Assembly (NCBI RefSeq): GCF_014851395.1
Contig: NW_024044348.1
Location: 27,748,676 to 27,812,675 of the forward strand
From: Micropterus salmoides
Taxonomy: Eukaryota; Chordata; Actinopteri; Centrarchiformes; Centrarchidae
Direction of reading: 5' to 3'
Length of the DNA stretch: 64,000 nt
Positions 1 to 11,343 of this stretch are shown here, piece by piece. The notes beneath the pieces are model-generated. The model did no database searches. It saw only the letters and a program-made list of their open reading frames with translations, and had not been told where the DNA came from. A program made the position numbers and the translations under genes. The stretch's first letter is position 1; every line of letters begins with the position of its first letter.

Positions 1-867
1 TCATCCTTGATATATTAAAATTTATTTCACCTGTCGGAGGGGATTTCGACTGCTGGTTTTGATAGGATGTTGAGGACATTGATGCTTGTATCCTTTATGC
101 CAAGGTACTGTGTGATCACCTGTTGTCAAAAGTAATCTACTATGTTGTGTTACAATACTTAGTAGATTATTGATTACTCAATAGAAAATAAATTCATGGT
201 AGCAAAGATAATCAATAAATCATTTAAGGTATTTCTCAATAAACAAGACAAAGGGACCTTATTTTTATGGCAATACAATGACCATCCCTGTAGTAGTGCT
301 TCGACTTTTGCCATTTACCTGATCTGAAAATTTGCTGTACCCAGCCATGTGAGATGAGAGGCACAAACAGGTGGGAGGTTCATTCAAATGAGGCATCTCA
401 AAGCGAGTTGTTGGTAATTTGGTGGAAAATTTGTCTTCGACTTTGTTTTGAAAATAGACATTTCAGAAACACATCTGGTTCTGGTGCAGTGCCACTTCGC
501 TGCCACTTTTTTAATTTTAATAACAAGAGCAAACTAAATACTTGGAGCAAATGTACATTAATAACAGAATAATGCTTAAAATGAAAATAAACCATTTTAA
601 TAAATCACTCTCCAACCAGACCAAATCAGCATAAAAGTTAACAGTAAAAACGTTTATTGTGTTTAAAGCAAGGATGCCAATGAAGCAGTCTGAATTGATA
701 TAAATAAATATGAGTGTTTCATACAATATCTGTTGTCCACAGCTGATTTAGACTGTATGAAAAGCATTAAATCCCTTCAGCCATGTGAAAAAACCCCACC
801 AGACTAGTCGGTTATAGCCTACGTCAGTATTCTGTTGTTTATGCGCGATACGTTAGATTGTAGTCTG
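1..867. other. No recognisable feature
   Basis: AT-rich sequence without a supportable gene or a repeat I recognise. The short open frames on both strands lack codon structure or protein-family resemblance. It is probably intronic or intergenic. Confidence 0.5.
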
Positions 868-1031
868 TGAAGATTCCCAGTCATCCAGGTCATAGTTATC
901 CAAGGAATGTTAAAATCAAGGGTAAGCAGATCCATAAAACTTAGTTCTTCAGAGGACTGAAGAAGCCTCTTCGATGAGAGGCTAAACGTCTTCAACCAAG
1001 TCCAGTCACCCTTGATTTTAAACTTCCTTGG
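868..1031. repeat. Opposed pair of Penelope-like 3' ends
   Basis: Positions 945-1031 resemble the 3' end of the Penelope-like element at 57465-57550: both carry CTGAAGAAG, then GATGAG, then AAACGTCTTC and TTCAACCAAGTCCAG. Positions 868-922 look like the last part of the same 3' end in reverse orientation. As a result 900-922 and 1009-1031 form a 23-bp inverted repeat with two mismatches (CCAAGGAATGTTAAAATC against its partner). No coding part is attached. Opposed partial copies are known for Penelope elements. The exact outer limits are uncertain. Confidence 0.65.
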
Positions 1032-3435
1032 TCATCAACAGTGACTCATCAATCCTGTGTGTCACTGGCTCCTTTCCACCTTTCTTTTTAGCCAAAGTGG
1101 TTTTTCATATTTTATTCTTAAAATGTAAAATGGCGATATGATGCAACCCTTTATGACATACTAGATAGAAATAGATAGAGATACAGTGTAATTCAAATCA
1201 GAAATAGCTTCAGATTGATGTGGCCATTTAAATGACTTCGTCAACATTAACATTTGATTTGTGTCTGTTGTCATTGCTTCTCTATGATTGGCAGCTGATG
1301 ATAGTTGTTCTAGAGAGATAAGACTAGTGATGTGACTGGCTGAGAACGTACTTATTAGGCTAATCACCACACCCTTCGATCTATGATCGACTTCAGCCAA
1401 TCCTTTTGCACTTTGGCTTGCTGCTCATACATAAAACACAATAGCAAGTGCACTTGGAGATGCCCCACAGAGTGTGCTTTGCACTTATTGTTGTGCTTGC
1501 ACAGCTGAAATAGGCCCCTACAGCTTCCTTCATATGATAAGAAATTAAGAAATTCGCACTTTACTCATCGCATGTAGGCCATAAAGCACAGTGCAGACAC
1601 TTTAACTTTAGCATTGGATTTAGCTAAGTTTTTAAACGAAATGCATATTCATAAACTGGTAGCCCCATCTGACTGCTGTTAGCAATTTTAAGTCATCACT
1701 TCGGAATCTGAACTTCTGGCATTTGTCAATATTTATGGCATTTTATTGATTACAGTTAACTTTTAATCAGTCAAATAATCAACAGGTTACTTAATATGAC
1801 AGCTTTAGAAACTGACAGGCAAAATTTTGAAACCTGATCAATGAACAACCAACCAACCTGTGTTTTGGGCTGTGCATTCTGCACATGTTTGAATCTTGGA
1901 TACACATGCATGAATGTTCTCACTTCACTCAGAAACTGCTGTCAAAATGTATTTGATCAGGGCTCTCAGTCAGCTCCAGTGGATCTGCTCAGCCGGTGAT
2001 AACAGAAATCTGCATGGGTTGGGAAGCTCCCAGGTGTAGGCTAAAGGAGCTAAATGGGAAATATTATACGGCATTCTGTCTGTATTTTTAGACATCTAAA
2101 TAATAAGTCCATTATTGAGACTTCTGATTGAGACGTAGCACCTTAAAAACCCTAAAACTAACCCTCTGAACACTGGTTCTTAACAAAGCATGCATGCTTA
2201 GACAGCCTTCTTTGATAAAGGTTTAGCACACAGTATTTAGCATATAGTTATTGGACAGATAAATCTGAATTTCACCTGACGTCCCAACATTCAGCCTGTG
2301 GCTCACAAGCATGGAACTGGAGAGCTTTCTGCCCATAATAATCCACACACTGTGAATGCTGGTCCCCTAAGTATCTTTTTTTCTAACATGTAAAAGCTTA
2401 ATATAGAATAAAAGTAGGATGTGCTTTATACACAGCTCCTGCTCATCAGCCTCGCTGCCGCCCTGCAGGAATCTGTAAGAGACATGTCTTCCTGATGTGA
2501 AGGCGACGCGCTAAATAACATGTAAATCCATGATGTGGAGAAATAGTGAGATAAGCCCTCGAGGCTTTGGAGTGCTTTCAGATTAGGACATTTGGCTGTT
2601 GGCAATGACAGTAACATCGACTCCACTCACCACGCAGACTGATCGTTTGTCAGCACATATACTGTACTACCACTAGAGTACAGTACAGATGAGTTTTTTA
2701 TGGGATTTAAACCAACTGATTAAATCCAGACCCACATACCTTGCTCTCAAAGTTCATGTAATAGGTTCATAGAAAACCAGGACATTACAATGTACTGGGT
2801 ACTTCATGGTAATGAGCGATCAGTAAGGATTACTTTCAGTTGAAACCAATTCCAATGAATGTTAAATTTCTTTTGTCTGTACTTCTTTTACAACTTCAAG
2901 CTCATTTAAAGTCATGACAATATTCATTTACAGCGCAAGAGCATAGAAATAGTTCACACCTGAACCTGGTAGTTTATTGTATGTTTTACCCTTTAGATAC
3001 TTTCTGAATGGAATATCTCTTAACCGAAAGCCATGTTTTATTTTCATCATATCAGCTTTACTTAATTTACTGAATATATTATTCAGTTCAGTCTTGTGAC
3101 ATTAAATTCACTACATCCATGTCAAGATACATTAACTATTCACATGTCCAAAAAATAACAAACATTAAAACATATTGGTATGATTTTGCTAGTAAAATGC
3201 AATGATGAATAAAATATGTTTAAGCATGACTTGCATTCATTTCCATGTGGATTCTTAATAATCTTTCATTCATCTTCATCTGCAGTGGGATTTACAGTCA
3301 GGTGCGAGTAAGGGTTATTCAGCCTCAGAGCCACTTGTACCTCCATGTTCTGTCAAAGCCTTTCATTCAGAAATAATGTCTGCGAGTACTACTGAAATTG
3401 TGTATTTAAGGATTGCTGGGTTGTTGGCTTTCCAA

Positions 3436-3436
<1 letters not shown>
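1032..3436. other. No recognisable feature
   Basis: AT-rich non-coding sequence with scattered short frames and no protein-family match. No exon with splice signals could be supported, and no transposon ends are visible. Confidence 0.5.

Positions 3437-3482
<46 letters not shown>
3437..3482 (+). repeat. (TG)n microsatellite
   Basis: An uninterrupted run of 23 TG dinucleotides, followed by the non-repetitive GAGACAAG. Long pure TG/CA tracts are typical of fish introns and are usually length-polymorphic. Confidence 0.98.
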
Positions 3483-3484
<2 letters not shown>

Positions 3485-6400
3485 ACAAGACTGAATATTT
3501 CATGCTGGTTATCTCAGATGCACATGTTTCTGGAGGTGTCTGATGAGGTCAGCCTATAGTGGTGCAGAAGCAGCAGTGATAGGAGAACGAGCCAGTACAC
3601 TTTTTGCTTTTGGCTGCTTCATAGTGATGTCACTGGATTTGCTCTATAGCAGCATCTGAAGGAGCCACTGTTTATAGTGAAGCAAAGCATATTCTGCAGA
3701 CTCTTACTTTCTTTTCTTTGCACTTTTCTCTGTCTCTTTCTCTCCTGTTCAGTGTCTCTTTTATATTTCTCCTTTTTAGTGCTTTTTGTCCTTGCTGACC
3801 CCTCAATCCCCCCTTTGTTTATTTCCATTTCTCTTCGTCTTCTCTCTGTTTTGTCTCTCTCCTCTCTCAGTACCACCGCAGCTGAACAGATTAATGAGCC
3901 TGCCCTGACTGAACCTGACACCGGTAGATGACACAGCAAAGACATTGTATACATGACATGGCAATAAGGATGCTGGAGTCATTTCACTGAAGGCTGTAGA
4001 CATTACAGCCATTATTAACCACAAAAGGCTTTAAGTATGCTATTGATTCAAAACTTTGCAATTGCGTATACAGTAGTTTCTTGATTATTAGCCATGCTAG
4101 TGTCATGGCTTTAAGTATGGAAATGTTTGTCGGTTGCAGACACCCGTGGTTCCCACTGACTTTAGTGATTCTCTGACTTTTCCAAGTTCCACCATGAGGT
4201 TCATATTTGTGGTGTTGGGTGAAATATCTCAACAGCAATTGGATGGATTAAATATGGCAAATTTCATGTCTCCTTCAAGAAATGTATAACAATGCTGCTG
4301 ATCTCTTAAATTTAATTGAGTCAAAATTTCAATTATGTTGAAATGTTGCATGCTAACATGTTAAAGTAAGATGGCTAACATTATAAACACCAGCATGTTG
4401 ACTGTGTTAGCATTTAGCTCAAAGCACCATTGTGCCTTAAAGAGTACAATGTTGTTGTGTGACGGGGGTTCAGGTCGCCTGATTAATCACGTGAGTGATT
4501 AACGATCTAGCTCTCTCACAAATTGATGGATTTCTGGCATGTCACAAATCTTGTTTGTCTGCACTCTGAGCAGTTTGGTGAATTAAGGGTTTATTTACCA
4601 ACATGGATGCTGTTAAAAGATCTGTTATTAACTGTAGTGAGCTTGTTTTCATATCACTGGAGTAGTATTTTACTTGTTGTAACTGTATTGTAAAGTCTAC
4701 TGTGATATTTAACTAAACTTTGCTGCAGAACATTCTCAGAATCTGCTGTGCAGAAAAGCCTGTTAAAATGTTCAGTGGGAGTTAACGCAACATACAAGAT
4801 AAACAAAATTGCACAATGTCTGCCCTGTTCTTATGTCTAGCATATGTACTCATAGTAAAAGACATCTGTTTTTGCATGGACAAATCTATATAACAGCCTC
4901 ACTTCATTTTAGCGTTACCAGAGACCAACAACATTTTCATAGTAAGGAAATAAATGGAAGCCAACAAGTAATGTGCAATATATTTATTCTCTGCCTCTTT
5001 TTCGCAGTGATGAATTACGTCTCTCAGGGAGGCGGTGTGTCTTTGCAGTTGCCTTTGGTGCTTTTAGAAATAAAAATGGGAGAAAGGAATATAGAAAACT
5101 GTTCACTGTTGGGAGGCACTGAAGACAAGTCTGTCTGATACACCAGGGTGCTCAAGTCCAAACATAAGGAAATGAAGAAGTGATTGCAGAAGAGTAGGTC
5201 AAGAGCACATCGAGTCAAGCTGGGCTTCATTAGTTTAATTAAAATGGTGACAATCAGTGTTGCAGATTTTCTGCACTGCGTAGTGTGAATATAAATCCCT
5301 TGTATGGCTGGTCTTAATTTTGTAGCTGAAACATAATTAAATGACTTTTCTGTCATATTTGGGAGGCATCAAGGAGATTGTGGTTTGGTGTGGGGAACTG
5401 AGCAGCTACCAGACTGTAACCAGCCAAACTAAGTCACCCCACTGCATGTATGGGAGCAGTTACAGCTTGGGGATTATGTAGTATGACTACCACATGACTC
5501 GGGAAGCTTAAGCAAAAGGGTCTGGAAAGTGTTCCTTCATTTTGTTATTCTCTCTGTCTGTGTTGCTCTTTCAAACATCTTTCCACACATCTCTCAAATA
5601 GTACATTCTGTTGCTACTCCATCAACGACATTGACCCAGCTGCAGTGAGGTGTTAGAGGTACACCATGTCTTCAGAGAGCTGCAGTGAGCTGAAGATTAG
5701 CAGAATGAATGTGTATTAGCCTCTCAACACTGGTTGATATCAGACCTGCAGAGAAATCGGTCTCACCCAAGCAGAAGCTTTACAGCAGGGAAATCTTAGA
5801 GGCTTTACAGAAATAAGAGAGCGGTTTCTTCTTCTGGTGTCTTTGCCACTGCTCCTCTTCCCCTTCACTCTCTTCTTTTATGTCAAACTTAAAAGGGGAG
5901 AGAAGGCTTATTTGGGAAAGGCAGAAGCTTGCTGTGGAGTTGAGGACGTCACCGGAGAGAAAGAGTTCAGGCACAGTAGTGATTCTGTGCAGCCTGATGT
6001 CGGCCGCACTGAACTTGGAAATCATTCTGTTGTGATTTTTGCTCAGATAAGGGCCTCATGTGTTATTCATGATCCAGTTCCTTCGGGCTCTGATTGTTGA
6101 TATTTAATCACCATACTAATGATGTTTTCTCGCAGGTGCTCCTAATTGTAAGTGTGTTTATGTCTTCGGTACTTGTTCCAGCTTTCTTTGTGTGTCAGTG
6201 TTAAAGAAAGAGTTCACTCGCATATCTGATTTTTCTTCTGTATAATATTTGTGTGAATTTGGGCTTAAATAAAGAGATGACACCAAGAAGTGTTGCTGGT
6301 GTTATGTGTCCACTGGGGTATGAGTTGAGTGCTTTGAAAAGAAAATGCAAAAAGCTTTAATTACACACGGATGCTGACGTCCTGTAGGGCTGCCTGCTGG

Positions 6401-6867
6401 CTCGGCACATTACAGACAACACTGTCCTCTGAGTGCACGCGCGCATGTGTGTGTGTGTGTCTGCGTCTGCCCCTACTGGTGCTTTAGGAAGGAAGGTTTA
6501 CATCGGTTCAGAGGCAGAAGATCATCAACGTGACTGTAATGACTCCAGGACTCTCACAAGGGTGAAAACACTGTGTCTGCTAATGACTCTGCAGCAGAGT
6601 GACAAAATGCAAACACGCTAATGTTTACAGATGATAAATCAGCAGAGACCTCCCACTGCAATATGATTTTAAAGATTTTGTCAATTTAATATTTTTTATG
6701 CAAAGTATAGTGATTAGGCAATGTTGGGATTTTATGTATTTTGTCATGTGAGCAGTATAAACAGAGCCACATGCCTGAGCATGTGCTGTGATGTCTGACA
6801 CAGGTACACTAAGGAGTTTGCTGTTTGTCATGTGGCTTTTTATGTTAATGTTTATATGTACCATATA
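3483..6867. other. Mostly unmarked sequence; ancient repeat at 4085-4440
   Basis: No exon could be supported. A pyrimidine-rich tract at 3705-3870 makes open frames on both strands without being protein-like. A short TG-rich stretch lies at 6445-6462. Positions 4085-4440 resemble a dispersed repeat common in fish genomes; it is listed separately. Confidence 0.45.
4085..4440. repeat. Ancient dispersed teleost repeat
   Basis: The run of phrases such as ATGAGGTTCATATTTGTGG, CAACAGCAATTGGATGGAT, GCATGCTAACATG and GTTAGCATTTAGCTCAAAGC matches a degenerate interspersed repeat that I know to be abundant in teleosts. Related fragments lie at 26040-26260 and around 45220-45265. I cannot assign a class or see termini. 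Confidence 0.4.
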
Positions 6868-8460
6868 CAGTGAGGAAAATAAGTATTTGAACACCCTGCT
6901 AATTTGCAAGTTCTCCCACTTAGAAATCATGGAGGGGTCTGAAATTGTCATCGTAGGTGCATGTCCACTGTGAGAGACATAATCTAAAAAAAAAAAAATC
7001 CAGAAATCACAATGTATGATTTTGTAACTATTTATTTGTATGATACAGCTGCAAATAAGTATTTGAACACCTGTCTATCAGCTAGAATTCTGACTCAAAG
7101 ACCTGTTAGTCTGCCTTCAAAATGTCCTCCACTCCATTTATTATCCTAAATTAGATGCACCTGTTTGAGGTCGTTAGCTGCATAAAGACACCTGTCCACC
7201 CCATACAATCAGTACGAATCCAACTACTAACATGGCCAAGACCAAAGAGCTGTCCAAAGACACTAGAGACAAAATTGTACACCTCCACAAGGCTGGAAAG
7301 GGCTACGGGGAAATTGCCAAGCAGCTTGGTGAAAAAAGGTCCACCGTTGGAGCAATCATTAGAAAATGGAAGAAGCTAAACATGACTGTCAGTCTCCCTC
7401 GGACTGGGGCTCCATGCAAGATCTCACCTCGTGGGGTCTCAATGATCCTAAGAAAGGTGAGAAATCAGCCCAGAACTACACGGGAGGAGCTGGTCAATGA
7501 CCTGAAAAGAGCTGGGACCACCGTTTCCAAGGTTACTGTTGGTAATACACTAAGACGTCATGGTTTGAAATCACGCATGGCACAGAAGGTTCCCCTGCTT
7601 AAACCAGCACATGTCAAGGCCCGTCTTCAGTTTGCCAATGACCATTTGGATGATCCAGAGGAGTCATGGGAGAAAGTCATGTGGTCAGATGAGACCAAAA
7701 TAGAAGTTTTTGGTCATAATTCCACTAACCGTGTTTGGAGGAAGAAGACTGAGTACCATCCCAAGAACACCATCCCTACTGTGAAGCATGGGGGTGGTAG
7801 CATCATGCTTTGGGGGTGTTTTTCTACACATGGGACAGGGCGACTGCACTGTATTAAGGAGAGGATGACCGGGGCCATGTATTGTGAGATTTTGGGGAAC
7901 TTCCCTCAGTTAGAGCACTGAAGATGGGTCGAGGCCGGGTCTTCCAACATGACAATGACCCGAAGCACACAGCCAGGATAACCAAGGAGTGGCTCTGTAA
8001 GAAGCATATCAAGGTTCTGGTGTGGCCTAGCCAGTCTCCAGACCTAAACCCAATAGAGAATCTTTGGAGGGAGCTCAAACTCCGTGTTTCTTACCGACGG
8101 CCCAGAAACCTGACTGATCTAGAGAAGATCTGTGTGGAGGAGTGGGCCAAAATCCCTCCTGCAGTGTGTGCAAACCTGGTGAAAAACTACAGGAAACGTT
8201 TGACCTCTGTAATTGCGAACAAAGGCTACTGTACCAAATATTAACATTGATTTTCTCAGGTGTTCAAATACTTATTTGCAGCTGTATCATACAAATAAAT
8301 AGTTAAAAAATCATACATTGTGGTTTCTGGATTTTCTTTTTTAGATTATGTCTCTCACAGTGGACATGCACCTACGATGACAATTTCAGACCCCTCCATG
8401 ATTTCTAAATGGGAGAACTTGCAAAATAGCAGGGTGTTCAAATACTTATTTTCCTCACTG
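6868..8460 (+). mobile_element. Tc1-like DNA transposon with IR/DR ends
   Basis: A 1593-bp element flanked by TA on both sides (6866-6867, 8461-8462), as expected for Tc1/mariner target duplication. It starts CAGTGAGG and ends CCTCACTG. The inverted repeats are about 205 bp long (6868-7073 and 8257-8460). Each holds an outer and an inner copy of AAATAAGTATTTGAACACC, the paired transposase-binding direct repeats of IR/DR elements. The single transposase gene occupies most of the interior. The two ends remain very similar, so the insertion is fairly young compared with the other elements here. The frameshifted transposase makes it non-autonomous. Confidence 0.95.
7232..8244 (+). pseudogene. Tc1-like transposase, one frameshift
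   Basis: The frame opens with MAKTKELSKDTRDKIVHLHK, a typical Tc1 N-terminus. It has a helix-turn-helix around residues 12-48 (GYGEIAKQLGEKRSTVGAII) and a second DNA-binding domain to about residue 115. The first catalytic aspartate is residue 153 in WSDETKIEVF. The frame then breaks near 7895-7921 and ends at TGA 7919-7921. The remaining protein continues in another frame from 7924 and carries FQHDNDPKHTA and SPDLNPIENLW. The spacing from that aspartate to the glutamate of IENLW is 34 residues, the DD34E arrangement of Tc1 transposases. The break is best explained by a small deletion, probably four bases, after GEILGN. Otherwise the catalytic triad and both DNA-binding helices are present. 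The enzyme would cut and paste the element at TA sites. Confidence 0.93.
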
Positions 8461-8462
8461 TA

Positions 8463-9478
8463 CTAATGTAGAGTGCCTTTGTCTGTGCGGCCAATCTAGG
8501 CCATGTGTTGCGGTCTGTGGTATGTGTGTTTATGTTGTAGCTGTCTTGTTGGCCATCTCTTGGGAATGTGCGGCTGTCTGCGCTGTAATGTGGGATGAAG
8601 CTGCGTTCTTCCTGCAGGAGCCACAGAGCCAGTTTAAGAGTGAAGGGTGAGGCCACATAGCCTCGTGCAAAGTTTCAGTGCATGTTGACACCATACAATA
8701 GAAGTAACAGTGTTTTTATTCAGAATCAGAATTGTTCTATCACTAAGGAAATCATGTTGTGCCCGTAACACAATGCTGTCAGCATATACAGTATTTAGTT
8801 TCACTTGAAGTGCAAGACTAAACATGCAAGCTGCTTAAAATGGGATTTGTCTATGGCTAAATTGAATTCAGTGGGTTGCTGTCAGACTGAAAGTATTTTT
8901 CCTGTTGTGTTGATTCAACTTTAGGGACACTTCGGATGCTGTTGAATTGTATTACATTATACTGAGAGGTGTTTCCAATATTTTGTCCACCCCTTTTATG
9001 TCAATGAGGGTAGATTGCATATTGCTAAAGCAGTTTTAACAAAAACAGAACATTGTAACCTTTTATAAAGGAGGGATTTATTGCAGGACTGCTGTTCATT
9101 CATTTTAGCTGCATGTACCTAATAAAGTGCCAACTGAGTGTATGTCACCTCGTACACAGCAGAACAGACAGACGAAGATGTCATGAGGCAATGCTTCATG
9201 TTTGCGCTTACATTACCTTTTTAAAAGATGATGTGCAAAACTATCATTTGGTTAAGCAATTCAACAGAGTAGGTGTGAAAGTGTAAGCTCACATTCTTTG
9301 TTCAATACCACTGAGAGTCCCTTTGATCGTGCAATTAATGATCGAGAGCTTCAAGGTAAGAAACACAAAGGGTATGAATCAGCAGATGAATGCACTTCAA
9401 AATCTTAAGCGATTGCTCTGTGCTTCCAATTTACACACATTTGTATTTTTTCATATGCCCAAAATGTTTGTGTTTCAG
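8463..9478. other. Intronic sequence with a Tc1-derived remnant
   Basis: No gene could be supported. Positions 8962-9143 resemble a fish repeat containing GAGAGGTGTTTCCAATATTT and ending CCTAATAAAGTGCCAACTG. The last motif is close to the terminus of another Tc1-like family. No matching opposite end is visible, so it is treated as a fragment. Confidence 0.35.
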
Positions 9479-9479
9479 C

Positions 9480-10690
9480 TTTAATAAGATAAGATATACG
9501 CTTATTAATCCACTGTAGGGGAAATTTAGGTTGACATAGCCGTACAGAGAAATGTAAATGGACAGATGTAGTAAAAGTAGAATAGTAACTTTCTACATAC
9601 ATGTGAAAATATTACCACACTATTTACACACTATATACAATCAATATACGATAATAATTACAACCAGATAAATGTCAGAAATATAATTAGGAATAGAGTC
9701 AGTTGGGTGCTATGGCATTGGGGAACCCGGTGGCTGATGGCACAAATGAGCCTCCAAAGAGTTTTGAGGCGCAGGCTGGATGAGTCTGTGGCTGAAGGAG
9801 CGCCTGAGCTGCCTCAGCGCAGCATAGAGTCCACCCCTCTCAGTCACTGCCTCCACACTGTCCAGTTCCACCCCACCACCAAGCTGGCCTTCCTCACCAA
9901 CTTGCCCAGTTTGTTAGTGCCACAAGTCAAGATGCCACCTCCCCAGCACCCCACAGCAAAGAAGGTGACACTGGCCACAGCAGACTGGTTGAACACCCAT
10001 AGCAGCCTGGTGCACACGTTGAAGGGCCTGAGCCTTCTCAGGAAGAACAGCCTGCTCTGTCTTTTCCTGTAGAGGGCCTCAGTGTTATCTGTACAGTCCA
10101 GTTTGTTGTTTAGTTGCACCCCCAGGAACTTGCCAGTGTCTACCATCTCTACCCCCTCCACTCTTATTACGACAGGGGTGTGGGGCCTCAAGTCTACCAC
10201 CAGCTCCTTGGTTTTTCCTGTGTTGAGCTGGAGATGGTTGCTGTCCCACCATCCTGATCCTCCTGCATCACGGAGAGCTTCTCAGCCAGCCAAAGAGGCT
10301 GGATGGTGTCAAAAGAACTGGAGAAGTTGAAGAATATGATCCTCATAGTGGCTTCTCCAGGTGGGTGTAAGCTCTGTGAAGCAGGTAGATGATGCCGTTG
10401 TCCAGGCTGATGTCAGCCTGGTAGGCGAACTGCAGAGGGTCCAGGCAGTCACGTATCAGAGGCCTGAGGTGCTGCAGAACCAGTCTTTCAAATGTCTTCA
10501 TAACATGTGACGTTAGTGCCACAGGCCTGAAGTTGGAGAGGTCGCTGGAGCGTGTCTTTTGGGTACAGGGACGATGCAGGAAGTCTAACAGATATTCGGC
10601 ATCTTCTTCAACCTCAGCGAGAGATGGTCAAAAAGATGCCAGAACATTCAGTACACTCACACTAAAGTCTCTGCAGCATGAGACACTTCA
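9480..10690 (-). mobile_element. Rex1-like (CR1-group) LINE, 5'-truncated
   Basis: Read on the minus strand, this is the 3' part of a non-LTR retrotransposon. Reverse-transcriptase text is recognisable at about 10340-10545 (DLSNFRPVALTSHVMKTFER, then LDPLQFAYQ). After a stop and deletions it resumes with FFNFSSSFDTIQP, and then the C-terminal block at 9844-10200 (GVQLNNKLDC, FFLRRLRPFNVCTRLLWVF). The 3' untranslated end at 9480-9530 has AATTTCCCCTACAGTGG followed by a TCTTATCTTA-like tail, which resembles the tail at 61840-61907. Several frameshifts and an internal deletion make it inactive. Confidence 0.85.
9844..10200 (-). pseudogene. Rex1-like reverse transcriptase C-terminal fragment
   Basis: A 118-residue open stretch with MVDLRPHTPVVIRVEGVEM, GKFLGVQLNNKLDCTDN and LYRKRQSRLFFLRRLRPF. 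This is the thumb and C-terminal region that follows the RT palm in Rex1/CR1-type LINEs. The methionine is internal, not a true start. The palm core with the YADD-type motif has been lost in the deletion just upstream (10200-10340). Confidence 0.8.
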
Positions 10691-11022
10691 ATATATCATT
10701 CTTGTTAGAATGTAGATTTATAGGGTTGCTCTTGTGGAAAGGTTTGGGCCTGTTCTTTTGCTCTTGAATTCACTTTATGTTGATGAGATGGTCATGACTT
10801 CTTTATGATACAAAATGCTGTATATGTGATTACACTGCTTAAAATATAGTCTTTTTTATGCATCATGCTTCTGTATATATCTGCAGAAACATGATAAAAG
10901 TAATCAAACTTCTGACACTGGCCTAGACAAGGCTCAGTTAGTGCCAGTGTGCTCTGCAGTTGATGTGCGTCTGTGCAATGTCAGATATGAATTCATATCC
11001 ATTTACAACAGGAATATTGCGT
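10691..11022. other. No recognisable feature
   Basis: AT-rich sequence between the Rex1-like LINE and a MITE-like repeat. I see nothing supportable in it. Confidence 0.4.
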
Positions 11023-11024
11023 TA

Positions 11025-11343
11025 TGGAACAGTTCGGCAGTTTGGGAAATACACTCATTTGCTTCAACTGTAAACTGTATTCATTAAAACTTTATTGGAA
11101 TAGTCAGTTAAAATCCATACAGTGTGAGCATAAAATTAACAAACAATTAGTTAGCTTTGGAGGTTTTGGTACCGATTTTGGTACCTTTTGACATACCATT
11201 TTACCCTTTGTGCTAAGCTAACAAGCTGCTGGCTCTAGCTTTATATTCACCACACAGACATGAAAGTTGCATTGGTTTTCTCATCTAACTCTCAGCAAGA
11301 AAACAAATAAATATTTCCCAACATATTGAACTTTGTCTTTAAA
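11025..11343. repeat. Decayed MITE-like repeat
   Basis: The left end GGAACAGTTCGGCAGTTTGG and the inverted right end (CCAACATATTGAACTTTGTC) form imperfect terminal inverted repeats. TTAA follows the right end. The interior (TGCTAAGCTAACAAGCTGC and CTCATCTAACTCTCAGCAAG) matches a repeat family common in fish. A relative with rearranged structure lies at 55730-56103. Confidence 0.5.

Noticed and set aside
3619..4024. Basic minus-strand frame rich in K, R and E, with a matching plus-strand frame
   Set aside because: Produced by a CT-rich tract; both strands are open because of composition bias.
9707..10330. Plus-strand frames of 121 and 82 residues
   Set aside because: They are the opposite strand of the Rex1-like LINE coding region.
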